DNA of 64,000 bases from positions 62,001 to 126,000 of the forward strand of contig CAZNPL010000002.1 of NCBI GenBank assembly GCA_964574815.1, in the 5' to 3' direction. Shown in pieces: positions 17,606 through 26,388 of the stretch (its first letter is position 1; each line of letters opens with the position of its first letter). Source of the stretch: CAZNPL01 sp964574815. GTDB lineage: Bacteria; Planctomycetota; Phycisphaerae; UBA1845. A program made the translations under genes and the position numbers. The notes below the pieces were generated by a model. That model was not told where the DNA came from. It saw nothing but the letters and a program-made list of their open reading frames with translations, and did no database searches.

Positions 17606-19363
17606 TCACTCCGTACCCGTTGATGAAGCGTGCTTTCCGATGAACGTCTTGATGGCCGCAACGAATGACGGGTCGCGAAACGCCGTCAGGTGGTTGGCGC
17701 CCTTGATGACATGGATATCGAGATTGGCCATGTATTGTGCAGTTCTTTTTGTGATCGGCAGATTCGGGTCGTGCTCGCCGATGATGCTCAGACAGGGAAC
17801 AGGGTTGGCCTCCAGCTTTGCGCGGTCGGGGAGAAACTCATCGATACTGCCCAGCACCGCTGCCAGGGCCTTTGTATCGTTGGTCTCGCGAACCATGGCG
17901 ACGATCTGTTCAATCTGCTGCTCAGTCATCGAACCGTCGGCGGTGAAGCGCTCGAGCACCGGACGGATGCTGCCTGACTCCTCCAGCGACTTCGCCAGGC
18001 GTTCGCCTAACGCCTTGTCGTCTTCGCTGCCCGGCTCCATGCTGGTACCGCTCGGCATCGCGGACTTGACGCGCTCCGGGTGATCTGCAACCAGCTTGGC
18101 CACGATACGCCCGCCCATAGAGTAGCCCACGATGTGCGTCTTGCGGATGTCGACGTGATCCAGCAGGCGTACAATGTCCGCTACCATTTCGTTACCGTAC
18201 GCCTCAGTATCGTGCGGCTTGTCGCTCTTGCCGTGGCCGCGAAGGTCCAGCGCAATGACGCGATACTCGTCGTCAAGCGCGTCGATCAGACCAGTCTTGC
18301 CCCAGCAGGTTTCGATCCTCTGGGTGAAGCCGTGAACGAGCACCACCGGTTCGCCGCCGCGCGGCCCGATGTCGATGTAGCGGATGCGCACGCCGTCGGA
18401 ATCGAAGTAGTGATCGATGTGTCTCGCCCCCGCCGGCAGGTGTTCCCGCAGCCAGAGGGCCATGGCGGGAAACGACGGTAGTTCGTTCGGGCCGTGGTTG
18501 AGCACCTTATCGAAGTCGTGCCCGCCGTCCGCGATCTCCACGTACTTGACCTCGACCCGGTGCTGACGAAGGCTCGCGGCGAGGGTCCGCGCCTGAGCAA
18601 CCGGCACCACCTCGTCGGAGTCGCCGTGGATGAGCAGCACCGGCGGATCGTCACCATCCACATGGGTGATGGGCGACGCCTGCGCGTGCGCCCCGCCCGC
18701 AAACCCGCCCGGCGGCGCACCGACAAATGACGCTACGTATGATGCCCCGATCGATTTCACCCAATCCTCCGCGGTCAGGTCGGTCGGGCCGGCGTACGCG
18801 GCAACCACGTCGACCTTGGAACTGTGACGCTCGACCTCATCGGCCGATTTCGGATCCCCAGGGCCATCCCCAAGCGCGAGCATGAGCACGAGATGCGCGC
18901 CGGACGAGATGCCGAACGCGGCGATTGCGTCCTCCGTCACGCCATATTCGTCACCGTGATGGCGTATGTAGCGCACCGCGCGCCGCGCATCCTCGACTGC
19001 GGCAGGATACCGAAACAGCGGCGCCTGCCGATGGTTGATGACGAACACCGTGAATCCTGCGTCAGCGAACAGCTCGACGCTCCCGCCTCCCAAGCCCCCG
19101 CTGGTTACGGCGTCCTTGATTCCCCCGGCGCCATAGTCCGTCGGCCAGTGCCACCCCGACCCGGCGATATACAACAGCGCGTGGCCGTTCGGCTCGGCCG
19201 GCTGATACACGTCCATCAGCAGCGCGAGTCCGCCGTGCATGCCGTAGATAACGTTCTCATGCGTCATGCTTGCTCCGCTGTTCCCGCCATTGTTTTGAGC
19301 CGTCGTGCCGGTGGGAAGAGAGAGCGCCGCAATCAGGCCGAGGGTCCAGTTGAGTTTGTGCAT
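17606..19363 (-). CDS. Exported fusion of two alpha/beta hydrolases
   Basis: A 585-residue exported protein with a signal peptide (M-H-K-L-N-W-T-L-G-L-I-A-A-L-S-L, cut after T-T-A-Q). Two complete hydrolase domains follow. Residues about 30-310 are carboxylesterase/BD-FAE-like with nucleophile motif G-I-S-S-G-A and late residues L-L-I-H-G-D-S-D-E-V-V and D-G-G-H-D-F. Residues about 315-585 form a second fold with oxyanion strand V-V-L-V-H-G-F-T, the D-L-R-G-H-G-K-S signature, nucleophile G-Y-S-M-G-G and last His in I-K-G-A-N-H-L. Both catalytic triads look intact. Substrates are unknown; ester or lactone cleavage outside the cytoplasm is likely. It converges with nothing and reads alone. Confidence 0.9.
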   Translation of the reverse strand: MHKLNWTLGLIAALSLPTGTTAQNNGGNSGASMTHENVIYGMHGGLALLMDVYQPAEPNGHALLYIAGSGWHWPTDYGAGGIKDAVTSGGLGGGSVELFADAGFTVFVINHRQAPLFRYPAAVEDARRAVRYIRHHGDEYGVTEDAIAAFGISSGAHLVLMLALGDGPGDPKSADEVERHSSKVDVVAAYAGPTDLTAEDWVKSIGASYVASFVGAPPGGFAGGAHAQASPITHVDGDDPPVLLIHGDSDEVVPVAQARTLAASLRQHRVEVKYVEIADGGHDFDKVLNHGPNELPSFPAMALWLREHLPAGARHIDHYFDSDGVRIRYIDIGPRGGEPVVLVHGFTQRIETCWGKTGLIDALDDEYRVIALDLRGHGKSDKPHDTEAYGNEMVADIVRLLDHVDIRKTHIVGYSMGGRIVAKLVADHPERVKSAMPSGTSMEPGSEDDKALGERLAKSLEESGSIRPVLERFTADGSMTEQQIEQIVAMVRETNDTKALAAVLGSIDEFLPDRAKLEANPVPCLSIIGEHDPNLPITKRTAQYMANLDIHVIKGANHLTAFRDPSFVAAIKTFIGKHASSTGTE

Positions 19364-19400
19364 GTCGTTTCTCCGTATGCCCGTTTTTCCTCACGAATCC

Positions 19401-22106
19401 TCAGCTTGTGGCCTTCGGTTCAGCCAGCATGTCCTTGAAAATCGGATGACCGGCCAGCGACACCCAGAAGCCGTACGTCGCAAGCACCAGGACGGCGGCA
19501 AGCGGCACGATGGCGTAGGGCGCATACCACGCGTCGAGATCGAGCGTGTGGATCGCACTGGCTCGCAACACAAACATGGCGACACCGCCGGCAAGGATCC
19601 CGACGCGCGTGACGAGCAGCACGAGAATCGTGCCTGAGGCCAGCCCGTACAACAGGGCCAGCCACATTGGGCCAACCCCATAGCTCACCACCACCGCCTG
19701 AACGCCCCACGACCCGATGAACACGATGGCCAGCAGTGTCGAGACGAGTGCGTTACGCGTCAGGAAGCGTATGATCATGAGGTACCCGGCGATGTAGGCC
19801 GCATCGAGTACTGCCCAGGCCGCGAAATGCATTCCGTTGACGACGTGACGACCCGGCGAAATCATGGACTGGAGTTCCCAGTCGGAAATGAGCCGTCCTG
19901 TACCGTGATCGGAAACGTAGCCGTTGGCGAGTGTCGTGAGCGCCAGGATCGCGACGATGCTGACGCCGCCGACAACCCCGAACAGGCACTCGCATCCGAC
20001 GGCAGGATCGCGTATACGACCATCAAGAAGCCTGAGCGAACCGACCAAGAGTCGCGGCCAGGTCCGGCGCACGTACGGCTCGACGGCCATGTAGATCACC
20101 CAAACTAGAAGCGCATGCAGTACGACATGTCCACCAGCGCGACCGCCGCGTAAGGCACGCAGGTGTCCCAAGATGGGCACGTCCCCCAGGCCCATGGCCA
20201 ATACTTCCATCGCGCCATAAAGCGCGCCGATGACGAGCGCACAACGAAAGGCGTTTCGGGAATCACCGCGCGATGCCTGAAGATTGCGCCACGCAAGAAA
20301 GACCAGTAAGCACACGAAGACGGTGTCGATCGTCTCGTTGATTGACTGAATGGTGCTTGATCGCCCGTTCGCTGACTGCGATTGATCCGGCGGAATGACC
20401 TCGCAGTAGTTGATGCGGTTACCGAGCATCCCAGCTTGAATGATCGTTCCATCTTCGTACGGGCCTGCACCGTCGATACGCCACGCTACGAGTCTGTCAG
20501 TTACGACCGAGGGCGTCTTGGCCGCAGGAACCAGGGAGGCATCCGATTCGGTTACATGGAGTCGGCGCAGGAGTGGCGACCAATCGACCTCGGTGATCTC
20601 GTTGGGCGAAGCCTTCCGCGGCGGCGCCTCGATCTGTAGCGCGACGAGGCGCCCGGTTGAGTCCAGCGTGACCAGCGCATCGAAGGAGTGGCGTCGAATG
20701 GGGCCATCCTTCTCGAAGCCCTCCGGGAAGTGGAAGTTCGCGGGAATGAACTCGCCATCCGTCCAGCGCTGCCAGAAGAAGAATCGCGGGGGGTAAGACA
20801 GTTCGGCAAGCTCGTCGCGCGTCATCCGCTTGGTGCGGTGTTTGACCGAAAGCGCCGGATTGCCTTCGTAGCCCTTCACGGTGTTCGAGGGCAAGTTGTC
20901 GTACCCGAGCTCATTCATGATCTGCCCGGCGACGACAGAAAGTACTGCCGGCGACTGCTCCGGCATCACGGTCCGACGCACCTGGAAAACATAAGTGACG
21001 ACGAGAAACGCGAGCATCGCCACGACAAGCCCGATCGCCGTCGCCGGGCGCAGTCCGCCGGCGTCTCGGGCGTTGGCCACCAGCTCCGGCGACGGCGTCT
21101 CCCCCGCGGCCACCGCCGCCGCCAGCGGGTCGCCGCCCGGCAGGGCGGCCAATACTTGGTATACAGACTGCGGGCGCTCTTTGGGCTGCGACTCGAGGCA
21201 GCGCATGACCACTCGCTCCACGGCCGGATCGATCTCCTCGCTGATGGAAGAGCGCGCCGACACCGTCCCGCTGGCGTGCTTGCGCTTGAGTTCTTCAACG
21301 TCGCTCGTGTCGAATACGCCTTTGCCGGTAAACAGCTCGTAAAGAATCAGTCCCAGTGAGTAGATGTCGCTCCGCGCGGACACCTTGCCATGCGCCAGTT
21401 GCTCCGGGGCCATGTAGGCCGGCGTACCGGCGCGGGACTCGGAGTGTTCGAGTTTATCGGCCAGCCCGGCCAGACCGAAGTCGGTAATGCGCACCCGGCC
21501 ACGGCCGTCGATCATGATGTTCGCGGGTTTGAGGTCGCGGTGCAGTACGTTGTTCTCGTGGGCGGCCGCGAGCCCCAGACAGATCTGCCGGGCAATCTCG
21601 ATCGCCTTTTCCCGGCTCGGCCGGCCGAGTCGTCGCAGCACGCGGGCCAGATCCTCGCCATCGATGTACTCCATGGAGAGAAAGACGTGCCCGTCTACTT
21701 CGGCGATGTCATAGATGCGGCACACGTTGGGATGGGCGACCTGTCGCGCGGTGCGGACTTCGCCGCGAAAACGGTCGAGGGCGATCGGGTCGCCGGCCAC
21801 CCGTTCGGGCAGGAACTTCAATGCGACGGACTGCCCCAATTCCAGGTCGTCGGCGCGATAGACCTCCCCCATCCCGCCGCGCCCCAGGAGCCCCACGATG
21901 CGGTAGCGCTTGCCGAGCCGCGTTCCGGGCTCGAATCGCCCATGAACGTCCGCAGAGGGCGCGCGGGATCCACGTTCTCCCGGGGGAGGGGCTTCTCTCG
22001 GTGGAGAAGTGGCCGTCAGCTCGCCCTGGACGATGGCACACCCGCACCCCGGGCAGAAGCGGCTATCGGCCCCGATTTTTTGTCCACACTTTGAACACTC
22101 CGGCAC
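19401..22106 (-). CDS. Ser/Thr protein kinase with N-terminal zinc ribbon and C-terminal membrane domain
   Basis: A 901-residue protein. Residues 4-21 form a zinc ribbon (C4-x-x-C7 and C18-x-x-C21). The kinase domain is at about 67-325, with G-R-G-G-M-G-E-V, the A-L-K lysine, H-R-D-L-K-P-A-N and D-F-G-L-A-G; all catalytic residues are present. A transmembrane helix follows near 355-375 (A-T-A-I-G-L-V-V-A-M-L-A-F). Next comes an extracytoplasmic region of about 210 residues of unknown fold, then eight or more hydrophobic helices reaching the C terminus (ending F-K-D-M-L-A-E-P-K). A kinase with a polytopic C-terminal half is an uncommon layout. Upstream and downstream genes give no clear clue to its signal. 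Confidence 0.93.
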   Translation of the reverse strand: MPECSKCGQKIGADSRFCPGCGCAIVQGELTATSPPREAPPPGERGSRAPSADVHGRFEPGTRLGKRYRIVGLLGRGGMGEVYRADDLELGQSVALKFLPERVAGDPIALDRFRGEVRTARQVAHPNVCRIYDIAEVDGHVFLSMEYIDGEDLARVLRRLGRPSREKAIEIARQICLGLAAAHENNVLHRDLKPANIMIDGRGRVRITDFGLAGLADKLEHSESRAGTPAYMAPEQLAHGKVSARSDIYSLGLILYELFTGKGVFDTSDVEELKRKHASGTVSARSSISEEIDPAVERVVMRCLESQPKERPQSVYQVLAALPGGDPLAAAVAAGETPSPELVANARDAGGLRPATAIGLVVAMLAFLVVTYVFQVRRTVMPEQSPAVLSVVAGQIMNELGYDNLPSNTVKGYEGNPALSVKHRTKRMTRDELAELSYPPRFFFWQRWTDGEFIPANFHFPEGFEKDGPIRRHSFDALVTLDSTGRLVALQIEAPPRKASPNEITEVDWSPLLRRLHVTESDASLVPAAKTPSVVTDRLVAWRIDGAGPYEDGTIIQAGMLGNRINYCEVIPPDQSQSANGRSSTIQSINETIDTVFVCLLVFLAWRNLQASRGDSRNAFRCALVIGALYGAMEVLAMGLGDVPILGHLRALRGGRAGGHVVLHALLVWVIYMAVEPYVRRTWPRLLVGSLRLLDGRIRDPAVGCECLFGVVGGVSIVAILALTTLANGYVSDHGTGRLISDWELQSMISPGRHVVNGMHFAAWAVLDAAYIAGYLMIIRFLTRNALVSTLLAIVFIGSWGVQAVVVSYGVGPMWLALLYGLASGTILVLLVTRVGILAGGVAMFVLRASAIHTLDLDAWYAPYAIVPLAAVLVLATYGFWVSLAGHPIFKDMLAEPKATS

Positions 22107-22319
22107 GAATGTAGTCTAACTGCCCCTCCGCCCGCAGTCCAGCCGTGCTTTCAGCGTCCCCCTGACTGCGGTCGATTTGCTGGCCGTTGGTGAATCCGTG
22201 GCCATGGACTCAACTCGGCACTGGTGAGTATGCAGCGGAAACCGCGTTATGTTTGGGGCCTCGATGCAAGCTCCGGGCGAGGGGCGTCGCTTGCTTTTAC
22301 GCAATCACGACGCAGCACT

Positions 22320-23195
22320 TTATGTAGATCGAGCATACAACCGATTCAGCAGCTCTCCAAACCGACCTTCAAAGCTCGCCACTTCTTCCTGTGCAATGCC
22401 ATACGTGGAGAGGCAGATGTGTGCCTCCGGTGTGTGCTCCGGGTTGCACTCGGCATCGAACTTGAGGCGCAGCAAACTTTTATTCATGTTCTCAACCGTG
22501 CCCACGAACTGGTGAGGCGGGTCAACGACGTAGACCCAGCCGTTCAGCTCGCTGCCCTTTGGCCCGCGGAGGGTGTAAGCGTCGCCTTCATCCAAGCTTG
22601 ATGGGTCGGATTCGGGCGCAAGCCCCGCGCTGCTCATGAGCCGGGCCCACGCCTCGTCTAATGAACCGGTCAGCTTTGACCGCAGCCACACCATGTTGCG
22701 CCGCCGTCCTCGATGCTGCTCGAGATAATGCTTGAGCCCGCGAAGCTCGAAGGTCCATCCGCGACGCACGCCGTCGAACATCCCGTTCCAGTCAGCCCCC
22801 CGCCCGAAGCCGGAATGCACCAGCCGGAGAACCGTCCCCGACTCGCCCGTCTCAAGATGGAAGTCCTGGACGAGCGTAACCGGCTCGGCACTCGCTCTCT
22901 CAGGCGTTGCCGCGGTGCCATGTGGCGAAGGCACGCTTTCGGTCAATCGCAACCGGGTTTGCGGTTCCCATATCTCAATCGCGTTTTGCCATTGCTGGCT
23001 CGGCCCCCATGACCACAAGACCGTGCCGCCTACGCCGGGCTCGACGCGCGCTTCAAGTGGAAACCACCGCATCAGCTCCTCCGCGTCGGTCAGGGCTTTC
23101 CATACCGCCTCAATCGGCGCGTCGATCTCCAAGCGGGCCTCCACGCTACGCGAGTCGGTGTCAAGAGTTCTCAAGTAGATGGGACTACGTTCCAT
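22320..23195 (-). CDS. Tandem SRPBCC (AHSA1/START-like) domain protein
   Basis: A 291-residue cytosolic protein. The ATG at 23195 has AAGGAG placed about seven bases upstream, so the longer frame was rejected. The first SRPBCC domain covers about residues 15-150: R-L-E-I-D-A-P-I-E-A-V-W-K-A-L-T-D-A, then the F-P-L-E-A-R-V-E-P strand and a C-terminal helix. A second, weaker SRPBCC-like domain follows from about 165 (K-L-T-G-S-L-D-E-A-W to the end). These folds bind hydrophobic ligands. The start lies inside the 3' end of the ArsR gene (11-base overlap), an arrangement common for ArsR plus AHSA1 pairs. Confidence 0.88.
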   Translation of the reverse strand: MERSPIYLRTLDTDSRSVEARLEIDAPIEAVWKALTDAEELMRWFPLEARVEPGVGGTVLWSWGPSQQWQNAIEIWEPQTRLRLTESVPSPHGTAATPERASAEPVTLVQDFHLETGESGTVLRLVHSGFGRGADWNGMFDGVRRGWTFELRGLKHYLEQHRGRRRNMVWLRSKLTGSLDEAWARLMSSAGLAPESDPSSLDEGDAYTLRGPKGSELNGWVYVVDPPHQFVGTVENMNKSLLRLKFDAECNPEHTPEAHICLSTYGIAQEEVASFEGRFGELLNRLYARST

Positions 23196-23808
23196 CTGAT
23201 TCTCCTTTCGGATGTTCCAGCCCGTTCTCCGGCTGCATGACTGCCGGATATGCCCCGGTGACAAATCGAAAGAGCCGCCCATCGGGCGCGCTTTCGTCGT
23301 GGTACTTGGCCGTCAGGCGTGCGACAAAGGTGGAGAGTTCCTCGGCGAAAGCGTTCTGCTGTTCCGGCGAGGAGAATCGTACGTCCGTTTGCAGCGTCAG
23401 AGTAGGGAGCTTTTTGCCGGCCTTCGCTGCCCTTTCGCGCAGGATCGACACATCCTTGATGACGCGAGCGGCCACTGCGACAAGATAGGCCGAGGACAGC
23501 CGATCGACGGCGTCCTCGTCCATCGAACCGAGAACGGTCGGATCGACCACGTAAGCTCGAGCAGTAGCTCGTACCAGGCGTTCCATGCAATTGCCCTTGC
23601 GCCGTTCCGCGACGAGTTCCACCAGTCCATGCCGCTCAAGCTCTCGCAGATGGTAGTTAACCTTCTGTCGTGCAAGCCCCAGTTTGCGTGACAGCCCCGA
23701 GGCGGAATCCGGGGACTCGAGGTGCCCGATTAGGGCGAGCCGCGTGGGCTGCAACAGGGCGGACAATTGCTGGGTATCGGAGACCAGTTGTGCGGGAGGC
23801 GTTTTCAT
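23185..23808 (-). CDS. ArsR-type winged-helix transcriptional regulator
   Basis: A 207-residue DNA-binding protein. The N-terminal winged helix spans about residues 8-85: L-L-Q-P-T-R-L-A-L-I-G-H-L, recognition region L-S-R-K-L-G-L-A-R-Q-K-V-N-Y-H-L-R-E-L, and wing G-L-V-E-L-V. No metal-binding Cys pair (C-V-C) is present, so it is not a typical arsenic or zinc sensor. The C-terminal 110 residues are helical and could bind a ligand or mediate dimers. It overlaps the SRPBCC gene by 11 bases and probably controls its own operon through the palindrome in the promoter just upstream. Confidence 0.9.
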   Translation of the reverse strand: MKTPPAQLVSDTQQLSALLQPTRLALIGHLESPDSASGLSRKLGLARQKVNYHLRELERHGLVELVAERRKGNCMERLVRATARAYVVDPTVLGSMDEDAVDRLSSAYLVAVAARVIKDVSILRERAAKAGKKLPTLTLQTDVRFSSPEQQNAFAEELSTFVARLTAKYHDESAPDGRLFRFVTGAYPAVMQPENGLEHPKGESDGT

Positions 23809-24123
23809 CGACGCAGGAAGTCCATTCGTTGACGCTCAGGCTACGAATCCCACATAGTCTAGCTAGGACAAAATCGACTGTCAAGAAAATAAATATGGTC
23901 ATGGCGATTCAGTTTCGCTTTATAGACCCTCATCACGAACTCGGCCTCCGTCGTGCTCTGCGACGTGGGCATCCACATTCACGAGCATGTTGAGGGATTA
24001 ACGGACGGTTGGCACTCTAAAAGTCATGCTTTGGAACAGGTGCTTCCCCCGCGCGCAGCTGCGGTTCTCAAGATGAGAGCCGGCTCCGGTTGCGGATGGC
24101 TCGGGACGAATCTGGGTGATACG
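23809..24123. other. Intergenic region between HD-GYP stop and ArsR start
   Basis: These 315 bases hold the ArsR promoter near the left end. The rest shows no open frame with coding character, no repeat and no RNA-like fold that I can support. A clear terminator for the HD-GYP gene is not on this side, because that gene ends at 24124 and reads towards lower coordinates. Confidence 0.5.
23856..23884 (-). promoter_or_regulatory. Sigma-70-like promoter of the ArsR-SRPBCC operon
   Basis: Read on the minus strand, TTGACA (23884-23879) is followed by a 17-base spacer and TAGACT (23861-23856), 48 bases before the start codon. The -35 box is a perfect match and the -10 box matches four of six. An eight-base perfect palindrome, CTAGCTAG (23859-23866), overlaps the -10 box and is a plausible operator. 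The stretch is locally AT-rich. Confidence 0.6.
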
Positions 24124-25794
24124 TCAGTGGATCGCCGTCGGCAAGGGAGTGGTGCCGACGGCATGCAGGTGCAGCTCGGGGCTGGGTAACACGGATTCGT
24201 CGGACAGCCTCTGCGCGAGTGATGCAAAATCACGCTCTCGCTTGAGAAACGCGTCAATAATGAGCGGGTCGAAGTGAGTTCCTGCTTGCCTGCGAAGAAT
24301 CTCGACCGCTTCGTCGTGGCTGTAGGAGGACTTGTAGGATCGCCGCGTCGTCAGGGCGTCGTAGACATCCGCGACCGCTACGATGCGGGCCGCCAGCGGA
24401 ATGAGCTCGCCCTTCAGATTCGAAGGATAACCCCTTCCATCGTACCACTCATGGTGGCTGCGCGCGATCTGTTCGGCCATGGCAAGAAACGAAGGACTGG
24501 CAATACGCCTGATCGCCGTCTGAATGATGTCAGCCCCAATGACCGCGTGGCGCTGAATGAGGGCGAATTCGTCTTCGGAGAGGGGGCCGGGTTTGAGTAG
24601 GATGCGGTCGGGCACGGCGACTTTGCCGATGTCGTGCAAGGGCGCTGCCTGCTGCAATTGGCGGATGAACTCCTGGTTGATCCGGGCCCGATGAGAGTCT
24701 GTTGTGGCCAGTTCCTCCGCCAGAATCGTCGAGTAACGGACGACGCGTTCCAAATGAGCTCCGGTTGCGTTATCGCGATACTCGGCCAGCTTGGCCAGCG
24801 CCACCATGATCGAATCTCGCGCAGCGTCGCGGGCCTCTTGCCGCAGTTTACTGTGTATGGCCGTACCCGCGATGTTAGCGAGCATGCTCAGCGTCTGCGC
24901 GTCCGAATCATCGAAGGGCCTTCTTCCCGCACGGCCGCTCAAAGTCAAAACGCCGATTGCCCTTCCGGAACCCCCAAGCGGCATCAGGAGAATGGGCGGA
25001 TGGCCGACCATGGCCTCGTCGGTGTCAGACAAGCGGGAAGCGTCCTCGTTGATCATGACGAGGTCGCCCGTAGTCAACACACGTCCGACGAGTCCATCGG
25101 CGATCGGAACACTGTAGCGATCCGCAGTTTCCGAGTCCGGCCCCAGAGCATAGGCGCATTCGAGCGAATCGCGGTTGGGTGTGGTCAACAGGATCGACAC
25201 GCGACGAGCCGTGGCCAGCTCTGCCGCCGTGTGAGCGGTGCGGGCGAGCAGGGAAACCAGCTCCTCGTCTGTTACCACTGCGCTCGTGTAATCGAAGAGA
25301 AGACAGAGCATACGCGTTTGCTCTCCCAGGCGGCGACACGTGCGGGAGAGATCGCGCAGCCGCCCACTGAGGCGGATCATAGCGGCGACACGCGCAAGCA
25401 GATCCCTTTCCTGCAGGGGCTTTGCTGCAAACTCGTCGACGCCCGAGTCGATCGCGGCCTGGATGTCGGCGGTCAACATGATGATGGGAATGTCTGCGGT
25501 CTCGGGATGATGTTTAAGCCGGCGCGCGCTGTCGATGCCACCCTCGCCGTTGAGGCGGGCGTCGAGTACGACGACGTCGGGTTTCTGACCGTGCGTAGAC
25601 GCGACGAGCGAATCGCCGTCGTTGGCCTCTTGCACTCGGTAGCCGCCGGCTCGAAGGGCGTGCGCGCATACGCTATGAGTCGCTGGGTCCGAGATGGCGA
25701 CGAGAACGAGCGGCGGATGTTCGTCAGCGCGCGGCTGCAAACCCCTGCCGTCGCCAGCGCGTTCATTCACTGGATACTCTGTGTCATCGGCCAT
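24124..25794 (-). CDS. REC-GAF-HD-GYP protein, probable cyclic-di-GMP phosphodiesterase
   Basis: A 556-residue cytosolic signalling protein. The ATG at 25794 (M-A-D-D-T-E-Y-P-V-N) was chosen; the frame stays open 465 bases further upstream but that part has no recognisable domain. A receiver domain is at about residues 28-145, with phosphoacceptor strand V-V-V-L-D-A-R-L and the switch lysine in A-A-K-P-L. A GAF domain covers about 180-330. The HD-GYP domain follows with H-D-I-G-K, H-H-E-W-Y-D-G-R-G-Y-P and the D-V-Y-D-A-L-T-T-R-R motif, all intact, so hydrolysis of cyclic-di-GMP is likely. No histidine kinase gene is adjacent. Confidence 0.93.
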   Translation of the reverse strand: MADDTEYPVNERAGDGRGLQPRADEHPPLVLVAISDPATHSVCAHALRAGGYRVQEANDGDSLVASTHGQKPDVVVLDARLNGEGGIDSARRLKHHPETADIPIIMLTADIQAAIDSGVDEFAAKPLQERDLLARVAAMIRLSGRLRDLSRTCRRLGEQTRMLCLLFDYTSAVVTDEELVSLLARTAHTAAELATARRVSILLTTPNRDSLECAYALGPDSETADRYSVPIADGLVGRVLTTGDLVMINEDASRLSDTDEAMVGHPPILLMPLGGSGRAIGVLTLSGRAGRRPFDDSDAQTLSMLANIAGTAIHSKLRQEARDAARDSIMVALAKLAEYRDNATGAHLERVVRYSTILAEELATTDSHRARINQEFIRQLQQAAPLHDIGKVAVPDRILLKPGPLSEDEFALIQRHAVIGADIIQTAIRRIASPSFLAMAEQIARSHHEWYDGRGYPSNLKGELIPLAARIVAVADVYDALTTRRSYKSSYSHDEAVEILRRQAGTHFDPLIIDAFLKRERDFASLAQRLSDESVLPSPELHLHAVGTTPLPTAIH

Positions 25795-26388
25795 AGCGCT
25801 GACATTCGGTTCGCGCGACTGCGAAGCCGAGCGTTCCCGGGTGCCTCCGAGAAAATACGCAGTAGAACTGAGACACCAGCGCTTCAAAACGCACCTGCAT
25901 ACTGAAAATCGACTGATGGCGTGGGCCAATCTATAAGTGGCATTTGGATTCTCGGGCGTCCGGGTGCGATCGACGGAGGGGGCAGTTTGCGGACTGCCTT
26001 TCGCCGGCCAATCGCCTGGTACCGATAATGTGTTTACCGATAACATGTCGAGTTTCTTGCCGATCCGGTTCCGAGGTCGGGGGAAGTGGCCTTCCGGCCA
26101 CTGGGGTCCATGACAGTTTGGGCGGGACCTCTGGGAGGGCGAGCCTCCCGGCGAGCCGTCAGGTTTGTGGTTTGTACCGGTTGCGGCTCGCCGGGAGCCT
26201 CGCCCTCCCTCAATGCCGCGATCGCCGCTGCCCGCTGATTCTGTCAGGCACCCGGCCACCGGCTTCGTCCTCGGCTGGACAGGACACTTCGGGCATTGAC
26301 AATACGATCCGATAAGTTCGTGACGGCGGCGTTGGGGCCTGGCTAGCGGCCGCGGTGGCGCGGTGGTGCGATTCGGAGGTCATCTCTG
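25795..26388. other. Divergent intergenic region
   Basis: These 594 bases separate the minus-strand HD-GYP gene from the plus-strand gene at 26389. They contain a near-perfect 26-base inverted repeat (26133-26209), described separately. An open frame continues from the HD-GYP gene into the region without any domain signal. Promoters for both flanking genes should lie here, but I cannot point to convincing boxes. Confidence 0.5.
26133..26209. repeat. 26-base near-perfect inverted repeat (REP-like hairpin)
   Basis: The left arm at 26133-26158 (GGGAGGGCGAGCCTCCCGGC and six more bases) pairs with the right arm at 26184-26209 at 25 of 26 positions, across a 25-base loop. There is no T-tract and both flanking genes point away from it, so it is not acting as a terminator for either. 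The arm sequence resembles a repeat I recall as common in planctomycete intergenic DNA. Confidence 0.8.

Noticed and set aside
25795..26259. N-terminal extension of the HD-GYP protein
   Set aside because: The extra 155 codons include the 26-base inverted repeat and have no domain or coding-like sequence. The receiver domain begins shortly after the ATG at 25794.
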